This document shows positions 22,850 through 34,800 of a DNA stretch of 64,000 nucleotides, piece by piece. Every line of letters begins with the position of its first letter. The first letter of the stretch is position 1. Made by a program: the position numbers and the translations under genes. The notes beneath the pieces were generated by a model. It had not been told where the DNA came from. It saw only the letters and a program-made list of their open reading frames with translations, and did not search any database. The stretch comes from Hybos culiciformis. Its lineage: Eukaryota; Arthropoda; Insecta; Diptera; Hybotidae. The DNA is taken from assembly GCA_964007475.1 (NCBI GenBank), contig OZ023273.1, positions 139,163,308 through 139,227,307 on the forward strand, written 5' to 3'.

Positions 22850-25800
22850 TCAACACTTTTCAGTATCAGTTGCAGCTATTAAAAAAAGCTGAGCATTCGA
22901 AAAATTTATCACTTGAAAATCATTAACAGCCGATTCGTCATTTTGTTTGAAATGCTCTTCTTGATGTTTTCTTAACTCAAAATGCAATCTAAACGCACTT
23001 GGGCATAATTTACATTGATACACCTAAAATAAAATTAAAGTTAAGTTTAGATTTTTAATTATTTTTTTTTTAGACAACCTTTTCTCCAACATGATAACGT
23101 GTATGTATCACTAATTTGCCTCTCTGAGTAAACGCTCGTTCACAAAATGTGCATTTCTGAAAAAAAAGAGAAAAAATTAGATATTCTATACCTACAAATT
23201 TAAATCTAAGACTAAAAGAATTATTATTGAAGCTAAAATGATTATACCAATCAAATACTGTCTTTCTAATGCGGATAATAATCTGAAATGTATACTTATC
23301 AGACCTAATCTAGTTTAAATTTTTTTTATTGAAAAAATAATTAAAATTAAGTAAATAAATAGTTACGTAAGGCTTTTCCCCTGTATGTTGTCGATTGTGT
23401 ACTTTCAAGTATTGTAATGCACTAAATCTGGAATATAAATTAATTTATTAATAACTAAGGATGTAGGTATTTCGGTTTAGCTTGAAAAAATATTGATACC
23501 TCATAGAACAACTCTGGCAACTAAAAGATTTTTTTTTTCCAGTGTGTATTCTCATATGCTCTTTTAAACCATAACGTCTAGCAAAAGTGGAACTGCATAT
23601 ATCACAGGAGTAAGGTTTTTCACCTAAAAAAAAATTTAAGTAAATCGTAAATGTATACATAATAATTTTAACTTCTGCAAAACTTTTCTTGAGGGTTTAT
23701 AGAATCGCCCTATGAAAATTTACGAAACTTAATACGATTGCGACGAATTTCAAAATTTTCTAATGTAATAGTTTTTGAAATGTATCATAATTACAGCAAA
23801 TTTCAAATTATATAGTCTCTGTATAATTGACAAACTTGGCAGTTATCGCTCGTCTAATTAGTCCCTTTGTTGTATTAGGTATTCAGTTTCTATTGTTCTA
23901 CTTAGTAAAGTTTCCAATTCTCTTTTTTGGTTATATGACGATATCTTTATTATCAAAATCTTTAAGCACCAAAATTCTTCCGTTTTTTTTTGCAATTATT
24001 ACAAAATTCTTAATTTCAAAATTTTTAAACGCATAATCTTTTTTAAGTACCAAAATTATTACTTTTCGAAAATCATAAATTCGAAAAATAATATTCGAGG
24101 TAATCCGAAGCAAAATTTTTAATTAAAAATTACAAAATAAAAAAATTGCAACTATATTTTATTTCATTATATTATATATATGATCAGTTTCATTTAATTG
24201 CGACTGTAATTTAGTAAAGTTAACACTATATATTTATTAATCGTACATACTTATTTGTAGAAAGAATTTTATCAGTTTATGCATTTTATATTAATTTTAT
24301 TAAGAAATTATTGAAAATTGTTAGTCGAACACAATATAATAATAATGGTAACATATATAATATAATAACCACGTCTTTCTTAGGATCAAGGATAAATAAT
24401 AAAAGTGAAATTTTCAGTAAAAAATAAAATAGTTTATAATACTATAATAGATAGACGATAAAGATTCAGCTCCTTGAAAATTTTGACAAAAATAAAAAAA
24501 ACGTAAAATTCAAGAAGTTAGAAATTTTTAATTTAAAAAAAAAAAAATAAAGAATTTTATTAATTTTTTGATCGCACCAAATTAATAAAAAACTACTTTT
24601 GTTTTAATGATTAAAGTTTTTGAAATTAAGGATTTTGTAAAAAAAATATTTTGTATTTAGGGATTATGTATTTAAAGATTTTACAAAAAAGATTTTGTAA
24701 CTAAGGCAATCGTAGTGCAACCCTTTTTTTCCTGCTGAAAAATCCAATACATTAGCCGAGAAAATGATATCTCAAATCAAAATGTTTATTTTTTATAAGA
24801 AAAAAATTTCCAATAATCCGGATATCTAAAATCCAATTTATTTCTTGGAAAACGAAAAGTGAAGACTACATTTATTTATATTCTGAAGAAAACGAGCAGA
24901 ATTGATAATTTTACAAAGTAAAATAGAGAAATAATAAAACAAAGGGATGAAGAGCACCTGTCGAGATTGTCCAAAATTGAAGTCTAGAGTTTTCAATCAT
25001 ATTTTGATGACAGAATGTAATTCGATTTATTAATTATATTGCTTTTGGGATTGGAAAGTATAAAAACTAAATATTTTTTAATTAAATAAAACAGTCTAAA
25101 AAGAGTCTAAAAATTTTAAATCATTTGTCATTTTTTGTTAATAAAAATTTAAAACAATAATGAAAAAGTTTTCGTACTACAAATTCAAATTTTCTTAGAA
25201 CAATGTTATATATAATGATGATAGTTTTCTAGAGATTAAAGCTTTTTACAGTATGGAATTTAAAAAGAAATAAATTTCTTAGAATAAAAATTAAATAATT
25301 ACCTGTATGTGTTCTTAAATGATATTTTAATGTTGATTTTTCACCAAATTTTGCAGGACAATAGCTACATACAAAACGTTTTATTCCTGAAATATACAAC
25401 AAAACAAAATCAGGATTGCTTTTTTATTTCATTTTGTTTGCTCTCAATTGCAAACATTAATTCAAAACCAAAAGCCATAGTTAAGTTTCCAAAAAAAAAA
25501 AAAATTTAGATTTAAATGTCCATTGATTTTAAACAAAAGTTTTGTTGTAAAAATAACTTAAAAACTATTAAAATATAAATTTTTATATTATATGATAAAA
25601 ATCCTCTTTGAATGGTCATTAAAATTTTTGATACACATTAATTATTCTAAAAAAATAAGTCGGATAAAAAACATTAAATTTTTTTAAATTCTTGGCTTTT
25701 TATTTAAAATTGATTTTTTCGACTCATCTCGAACAACAAGATTCTTTAATTTTTTTTTCCTTACTTTTGTTGATTTAGTTACCTTTATGCCTATTGGCAT

Positions 25801-28800
25801 GTTGTCGTAAATTATTCGCACTTTTAAACCTTTTACCACATTCGTTGCACAGAAAATGCTTTTCTTGGGAATGAATTTGTGTGTGCTCTAGTAATTAAAA
25901 AAAAATATATGTATATATTTTAAGCTCAACTAGTTTTACAAAAATTACCTTTTAATGCATACCATTGTCTATAACTTTTATTACATATTGTACAAATAAA
26001 AGGCTTTAAAACTTGGTGTGTTATTTTACTATGTTCCACGAACTAAGATAAAGTAAATCGGTCGATTATTAATAATAAAATTATGAGACATAATACCTTC
26101 GATTTAATAGTAAAACTTTCATCACAAAGTTTGCATTGCCATTCATGTGTTTCGGAATGTAGTCTCAACAAATGTCTTCTACCGAACACCTAAAAGCATT
26201 AGAAAAAGATCGTTTTTTCCTTATTAAGTTTAAATAAATTTATTAAAGAAAAAACTAGTGTAGGTATTCATAACATAACTGGATTTACTAAACGATTTAT
26301 AATTTATTTTTAATGTACCTCTGAACAAATGTCGCATACAAATTTTTCTTCAGATATGCTTTTTTTGTGCGTACGTCTAAAATATAAATAAACATAAAAA
26401 ATAAAAAAAAATTTAATTTCAATTATTACCTGTGTAGTGATAAAGATTCGATTTTTTCAAATTTTCTTGGACAATCAGGACATTGATAAAATCCATTTAT
26501 TTGCTTTGAATTTGATGTATGCATCAATTCAATTTTGATTTCGTTAGCACTATCATCCAAATTTGTATCAATTTCAAGCGAAATTTTCGGAATTTCATTA
26601 GTATGAAGTTTATAATGACGTTGTAAATTGTAATTTGTAGGAAAACATTTATCACAATGTTCACAAACATATTTTTTTGTTGAACTAAAATGAAAAAATA
26701 AATAAATAAATGTAGGCTGGAATTTCCTTTTAATTAAAACGCACGGGTTTTTTATTCTAATTTAAAAAGTTATTTTATTTAATTCAAAAATTGTTCTTTT
26801 ATTTAACTTATTTAACTTATTAGGAAAAGGAATTTAATTTAAAATTTATTAATTAAAATTGTAATAGAAATTAACGTTGCAACCTCTTCGACGATTAAAC
26901 AATGAATGCTTCTTCTCAATTTTTCTTAGGTATAAAAAGGTAAGTATATAATCGACGATACAATAGGTATACAGAATTATTTTTTGGGACACATATACTA
27001 TCCCAATTCCACACGGCCATCCAACTCTTCATCGGACCCCGATGAATCTTCCGGCATCCAGGGCTTCATTAAGTCTGCTGAAGACGAAGTTCTGATAGGA
27101 CCATCACCATCATAATACCCATATCGAATCATCTCATACCTGTCATTACCATTTACTTTTGTAATCTCATATGGACCTATGTATCTTTTCTTCAATTTGG
27201 CACCCCTCGCAAATTGTGTCTGCTTAATTGCTATCTTGTCACCAACGCTATATTTATTCGCTCTTTTGCGTTTCTTATAAAAACCTCGTTTTTTGGCTCT
27301 TAAAATGCATTTGATACATTTTTTTTCCATTTTCTCTAAGTTGGGCATAAAAAAATCTTTTGCAATCACTTCTGGTACTTTTTTCAACCTGACATTTTGG
27401 ATTCTTGAATTTATTCGTTTCTGCATACCATCTGGCACGACCGTTACGTTTTTCCCATCCACTACTTTAACCAGGACACCATTTTCTTTACCGCAGTCTT
27501 CAAATTCCCTTTTTGCTAACAATATTTGTTTACTTGCACATAACTTCTCATCATTATTTTCATTTTCTCGAATTCTTTGACCAACATCGTCAGCTACGCA
27601 ATCGGCGACTATTTTGTTTTTTGATGGTTTCACGCTTGAATTTTCTAAAATGAAACCGAAATATTTAATATTTGTTTTAGAGAACTTACATTTTGACCAA
27701 TTGAGCTCTAAATCATATTTTGCTGCGACATCAAATGTTATTTTCAATTTTTCAATGTTTTCTTCTTGGTTTTTAGATGGAACTAAAATATCGTCCATAT
27801 ACGCTCGTTGGCTTATTCCGTCTTGTAACCCCTTGTCGACTCGATCATGCATTACTTCATTTTTCATTGGTTTCATTACCACTGGAATATCATCAGAAAA
27901 CACAATCCCCGTTTGAATTCTCGACTCTTCGATTCTGGACACTTGCTTAATTTCTTCAGTATGTATTGGTATTTCTGAACAAATTTCTTCAAAATCATTT
28001 TGCTTAGCACATTTTACTCGAAAAACCGTATCGACATTTTCAGAATCTTTTGGACCATATACTTTGATTAACTCGACGCCTGATGGTTTTATTCTGAGCT
28101 CGATGTTCTTTAAAAAATCAAAACCTAAAATCGCTTGAATTCCTAATTTATTTGCAGGCATTACATAAAATTCTACATCAAATAATTCGTTGTTTATTTT
28201 CACCGCTGTTGTAAAACGACCAATTGATGTTGATTTTACTTCGCCGAACCCTACAAAAATTCTACCAGTTTTTTCCAATATAGGTGGATTTTCTAGCATT
28301 CTAAAAACATCTTCACGAATAAAACTTGCTGAACTACCAGTATCAATCAAAGCTGTGAATTTAGTATTGTATAATTCTATACTTACATTATATGGTGTAT
28401 CGTACGCGATTCTTACAGGTGAAGCCATTTCTGTTGAATTTGTTGCTGTGTTTTGCGAACAATTTCTAGCAATGTGACCCATTTCATTGCATTTGTAACA
28501 TTTCACCTTCTGTCGACTTTGATTTATTTTTTTACTTGATTCTTCATCACTATTACTAACCGTTGCATTCGAATATTCTGATCTTGATTTCGAACTAATT
28601 TTAACTTTTTTCTCATAAATTTCTAATTTATCTTTTAATTGTTTTAATGTGGTTGCTTCATATAAAAACGCCTTCCTTGCATTATCATCTGGAATACCAT
28701 CTACAATACACTCTATTAATGATTTAAGCTCCACATCTCCCTTTTCAGCAATTTTCTGCATCCTGATCACGTATTCATATGTTGTTTCAGTGTGTCTTTT

Positions 28801-31800
28801 TTTCTCCTTCATCAACAATTTGTGCATTTCTAAAGTGGAATAATTTCTGGCAAATTCGCTTTTAAGAAAAACTTTTAATTCTGCAAAATTACTAACCCGC
28901 GCCAGTTCAACTGCTTCTTTCGCCGGAGAAATTAATAATTTTTTACAAAAAAAATATTTTTGTATTTCATTCCAACCTACTAACAAGGCATTTGCTTCAA
29001 ACTCCGCAAAAAATTTTGACACCGATAACTCATTACTTCCACTAAATTTTGGAAAAATTTCTTTAATATCTCTCATTGAAATTGAAATTTTTTGTTCCGC
29101 CGCTGCTGTTGCTGATGTCGTCGCCATTTCAAATCTTAGAAGCTTATCTTTTATATCTGTTAGCTCCACTTCTTGTATAGTTAATTTCGCCACTTCGTCC
29201 TGTAACACTTTCAGTCTGATGTTTTCCTCTAACAGTAGCTTTGCGTCTTCCTCCACTTTAACTTTGGTTGTTCTTCCCTTCAGCTCTAATTCCTCGACCT
29301 TAAGCATTAAATCTTGGAATTCTTTGTCATCATTTTCTGCCTTGGTTTTTTCCTGCAATTCCTTAATTGCTTCCATCGCCTTGGCATACAACTCCTTTAA
29401 CTCTGCTACTTCAGCCATTTCACCACGATTCAATTCAGCACGAATAATTTCTTTAATAATCAGCCACTACTTTTTCCGAATTTCTAGGTGGTTTCCTTTC
29501 TCGTCCGAACTTATCAGAAACTTTTAAAACCAGCTACTTTACGAAAAAAAGTTTACCGACTTCTTTTATTTTTTCAAATTATTATCACGCGCTCTAAAAA
29601 TTGTCAATCTGAGGTTGCAACAAAAAAAAACCCGATACCTTTTTTTTTTCCCTTTTTTTTTTTTTTATTCTTTTTCACACAAAAAAAAATCTGGTGATGT
29701 TTGTTACCGTTACGGTGCACACAAAAAAAAAGTTTCGTTTCAAGTTTTTTTTTTCACAATTATAATTTTACCTCCCTTTTTTTTTTTTTTTTTTTTTTAA
29801 TTTCTTTTCAATTTTTTCCCGGTAAAATTTCTTAAATGTTTTCAAAATTTCTTTATCCCGGTAAAATCTCTCTTTAATTTTTCCTTGTTTATCCCGGCAA
29901 AATCTCTAAAATGTTTTTCTAAATTTTCCCGGTTAAATCTCTCAAATAATTTTCTTTTTTATCCCGGTTAAATCTCTTAAATATTTTCCTTTTTTTATCC
30001 CGGTTGAGTCCCCAGAAATTTGTAGGCTGGAATTTCCTTTTAATTAAAACGCACGGGTTTTTTATTCTAATTTAAAAAGTTATTTTATTTAATTCAAAAA
30101 TTGTTCTTTTATTTAACTTATTTAACTTATTAGGAAAAGGAATTTAATTTAAAATTTATTAATTAAAATTGTAATAGAAATTAACGTTGCAACCTCTTCG
30201 ACGATTAAACAATGAATGCTTCTTCTCAATTTTTCTTAGGTATAAAAAGGTAAGTATATAATCGACGATATAATAGGTATACAGAATTATTTTTTGGGAC
30301 ACATATACTATCCCAATTCCACATAAATAACAATAAGCATGTACAAAAAGGTTTGAGTACCTAAAAAAAAGTTATTTTTTAGAAAAGTGTTTCGAATTAA
30401 ATTCTTTTTGCAAAACTCGGTTTTATTTTTACTTCACTGAAATCCATATTAAGTGAAATTTTTCATGAGGTTCTATTCCCTCTTTATTTTTATACTTGTG
30501 ACTCGCAAGTTAACTTTTAAAACGAATAGAAACGTAAAATAATTTTTGATGTATTAATTTTTTACCTGCTTTCTTTTGCATCATCTGAGAATTTTGGGGT
30601 TGTTATGATAATCTTACTTTCATTTATTTCATAATTAAAATCTTTTTTTCCATTTTTTATTACATTTTCAGATTCTGTACACTCAAAAAATTCAGCGTTA
30701 TTCCTAACTTTTGCAGTTAATTCATCTGTCAAATCATTTCCAAATTCATATAAATTTTCAATTTCAATTTTGTCAACGTTATCATCCAAATTGGATTCAC
30801 TTTCATTCGACATTTTCGCAATTTCCTTAATATGGAATTTATAATGACGTTGTAAACTATAATTTCTTGTAAAACATTTATCACAATATTTGCATACAAA
30901 TTTTTTTGTTGTACTAAAATAAAAAAAATAAATAAGTAAAAAATATATATAAATAGAAAAAGTTATGTGGGTAGGTATAAAATATAAATATAAAACCTTC
31001 TATCGAAGTCTTTTAATAATGATCCTTATTGCATTGAAATTCTTTTTGCAATGCAATTTTTGATTAATATCTATTTTCTTTCTAGATCGATAGGTAATTA
31101 TTACACCTAAATATCTATTTTATACTTGTGACTCGCAAGTTAACCTTTAAAACGAATAGAAACGGAAATTAATGTTTGATGTATTATAATTTTTTACCTG
31201 CTTTCTTTTGCATCATCTGAGAATTTTGGGGTTGTTATGATATTGTTACTTTCATTTATTTCATCATTAAAATCTTTATTTTCATTTTTTATTACATTTT
31301 CAGATTCTGTACACTCAAAAAATTCAACGTTATTCCTAACTTTTGTAGTTAATTCATCTGTCAAATCATTTCCAAATTCATATAAATTTTCAATCTCAAT
31401 TTTGTCAACGTTATCATCCAAATTGGATTCACTTTCATTAGACATTTTCGCAATTTCCTTAATATGGAATTTATAATGACGTTGTAAACTATAATTTCTT
31501 GTAAAACATTTATCACAATATTTGCATACAAATTTTTTTGTTGTACTAAAATAAAAAAAATAAATAAGTAAAAAATATATATAAATAGAAAAAGTTATGT
31601 GGGTAGGTATAAAATATAAATATAAAACCTTCTATCGAAGTCTTTTAATAATGATCCTTATTGCGTTGAAATTCTTTTTGCAATGCAATTTTTCATTAAT
31701 ATCTATTTTCTTTCTAGATCGATAAGTAATTATTACACCTAAATATCTATTTTATACTTGTGACTCGCAAGTTAACCTTTAAAACGAATAGAAACGGAAA

Positions 31801-34800
31801 TTAATGTTTGATGTATTAATTTTTTACCTGCTTTCTTTTGCATCATCTGAGAATTTTGGGGTTGTTATGATAATGTTACTTTCATTTATTTCATAATTAA
31901 AATCTTTTTTTCCATTTTTTATTACATTTTCAGATTCTGTACACTCAAAAAATTCAACGTTATTCCTAACTTTTGTAGTTAATTCATCTGTCAAATTATT
32001 TCCAAATTCATATAAATTTTCAATTTTAATTTTGTCAATGTTATCATCCGAATTGGATTCACTTTCATTCGAATTTTTCGCAATTTCGTTAATATGACTT
32101 CCTTTATAATGACGTTGTAAACTATAATTTCTTGTAAAACATTTATCACAATATTTGCATACAAATTTTTTTGTTGTACTAAAATAAAAAAAATAAATAA
32201 GTAAAAAATATATACAAATAGGAAAAGTTATGTAGGTATAAAACCTTTTGTTTCTCGAAGTCTTTTAATAATGATCCTTATTGCACTGAAATTATTTTTG
32301 CAGTGCAATTTTTCCTTCTCATCTATTTTCTTTCTAGATCAATAGGTAATTACACCTAAACCTTTGAATAACCTACCTTATTTTTAATTTTTTGCATACA
32401 TTGCAGACATAGTACAGACGACATAGTACATAATTAAGAGTTAGGTATGTAATTGATCGCATTCAAAAATGCAGGTAGGTATATTATTGACTTTGTCGAA
32501 TCATATAAATATGTGTAGTGCTGTAGTGAAGTCTACCCCTAAGATGAAGCCTTTAAAACCGTGGGCTACGGAGGATGTCGTCAGGAAAATTCGTTTCAAG
32601 AACTCTCTATATAAAAAGGTTCGTAAGTTTCCCCAGAATTTAGTTTTGAAAAATAAGTATAAATTGTTTTGTAAAAAGTTGGCAACTGAAATAAAAATCT
32701 AAAAGGAAAATCATTATGTATCTAAGTTCCAAAACTGTAAAGGTAACATTAAGGAAGAATGGAAAGTTCTTAACGAGATATTAAACAGAAATTGTTGTAA
32801 AAATATAGTTAGTGAGATTGAAGTGGATAATCACTGTACTTCTGAGCCTTTACTTATTGCCAACAGTTTCAACAAATATTTTTCTAGTGTTGCAAGCTCA
32901 GTAAATTTTCCGACTAATAATTTTGATTGTAATTGCAGAAATGAGAATTATGTTCTTAAAAATGACCCAGTATCTTCAAACTTGTTTTATTTTGAACCAA
33001 TATCATCTCTTGAGTTATATAGAATAATATCAAATTTGGAAAACAAATACTCGTCTACTTCAGATGGTATCAGTAATGTTTTACTAAAGAAGATCTCTCT
33101 TCTAGTCGTTGATCCACTCTGCTTCTTATATAATATGAGTGTAAATTCAGGCATTTTTCCATCTCAGCTTAAGATTGCTGAAGTAGTTCCACTATATAAA
33201 AAGGGCAATAATAAGCTAGTTTCACAATATCGTCCTATATCCTTACTTCCAACATTTGCTAAAGTTTTTGAAAAAGCGATTAAAACCAGAGTTGTTTCAT
33301 TTTTAGATTCGAAAATTTTTTTTAATTCTACTCAGTTTGGTTTTAGGGAAAAAAAGTCAACAGAAGATGCACTGTTAAATTTTTGTGAAAACGTCTACAA
33401 AAGTATTGATTCAAAAAAAGAAACAGCTAGTTTATTTTTGGACATGACAAAGGCATTTGATTTAGTTGATCACTCAATTCTATTAGGAAAATTGGAAAAT
33501 ATTGGATTTCGTGGTAATATGTATAGTTGGTTTAAGTCCTATTTGGAGAATAGGTCGCAAAGAGTAAAAATTCAAAATATATTGAGTGATGAGATAATAA
33601 TTAAGTTAGGTGTACCACAAGGCTCAGTCCTGGGTCCTATTTTCTTTTTAATTTTTGTTAATTCCATTTTCTTGCAGGATCTTAATGGTAATACTACTGC
33701 TTTTGCAGACGATATAAGCTTAGCGTATTCATCTAATGATATTTTTGAACTTACTACAAAAATGTATGAGGACTTGGAAATTCTAAGATTTTGGTTTGCT
33801 GAGCATAGGTTGGTCGTGAGTGATAAGACCAAGGCAATGTTTTTTAAGCTGAGAGGTTCAGTTCCGGAGCCAATGGATTTGGTTTACCATTCACCTTTTT
33901 GTAAAAGATTAAGTTTGGTGACTCATTATTGTTCTACTTCTCTCAAAAATTTTGACAGTAATGTTTCCTGTGATGGTTGTTGTTTTAATATAGAATCTGT
34001 AAAAAGTTACAAGCTTCTTGGAATTTGGATTGACAATAACTTGAATTGGAAAGAACATATGAATAATTTAAAAAACTACATGTTTTCTGTTGTTAGAAAG
34101 TTCTACCTAATGCGCCCTTTTTGTAGTATCAAGATTATGAAAATGTTTTATTATGGACTAGTGCATTCAAAATTACAATATGGGCTAACATGTTGGGGAG
34201 GAATATATTTTAATACTCTTGAAGCTTTAATTATTTTGCAAAACCACCTTATAAGATTAATGACCAATAAACCGAAATTGCATTCTTCTTGGCCGCTTTA
34301 CAGTGAACTCAAAATACTTCCACTGAGACACCTTTATGTATATAAAGTTTTAAAAATGTTCTACATTAGAAGTGGAAATTTGGGCTTTAATGTTGTGGCT
34401 AATCATAATCTCCGATCAAACAATTTAAATCTTAAATTAATACCCTTATTTAACTGCATTCTTTATTCTAGATTTTTCACAATTACAGCACCACGGATAT
34501 TCAATAAGTTGCCGCCTACTCTACGGATAATAGACAAGTTAATGAGATTTTTGGTAGAGATAAAGAAATGGCTTTTTGAACAGATCAATAGTGATATTGA
34601 GGCTTTGTTTGGAGTTGTTTCCTAGCTCAGCTCTTATCTCTTATCTGATTATCTGATTCTTATACACTAGTACACAAATTGTATTGCGAACTTCTTTGTA
34701 AGATCGCCTTCATTATTTCCCTAACATTGTCATGTTTCATATTATAGTTTTTCATCTAATTGCTTGATTTTTCTTTTTCTTTATTTTTTTTTTCTCACAA

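Larger units (their letters stand above)
26711..30323 (-). mobile_element. LTR retrotransposon with in-frame-deleted gag-pol, in an intron of ZNF-B
   Basis: Two 303-bp LTRs (26711-27013 and 30021-30323) differ at one base that I could find and have TGT..ACA ends. The target duplication is 4 bp (TAAA on the plus strand, 26707-26710 and 30324-30327). The empty site is in ZNF-A near 14040. The element reads on the minus strand in the same sense as the gene. The leader (29434-30020) has a poly-A/poly-T-rich part and a tandem repeat. Just inside the 5' LTR, TGGGGACTCAACCGGG could serve as the primer binding site. No convincing polypurine tract precedes the 3' LTR, where the coding frame runs into the LTR. 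Confidence 0.9.

Noticed and set aside
27293..29527. Several plus-strand frames over the gag-pol region
   Set aside because: They are antisense shadows of the 811-codon minus-strand frame, which has clear motifs.
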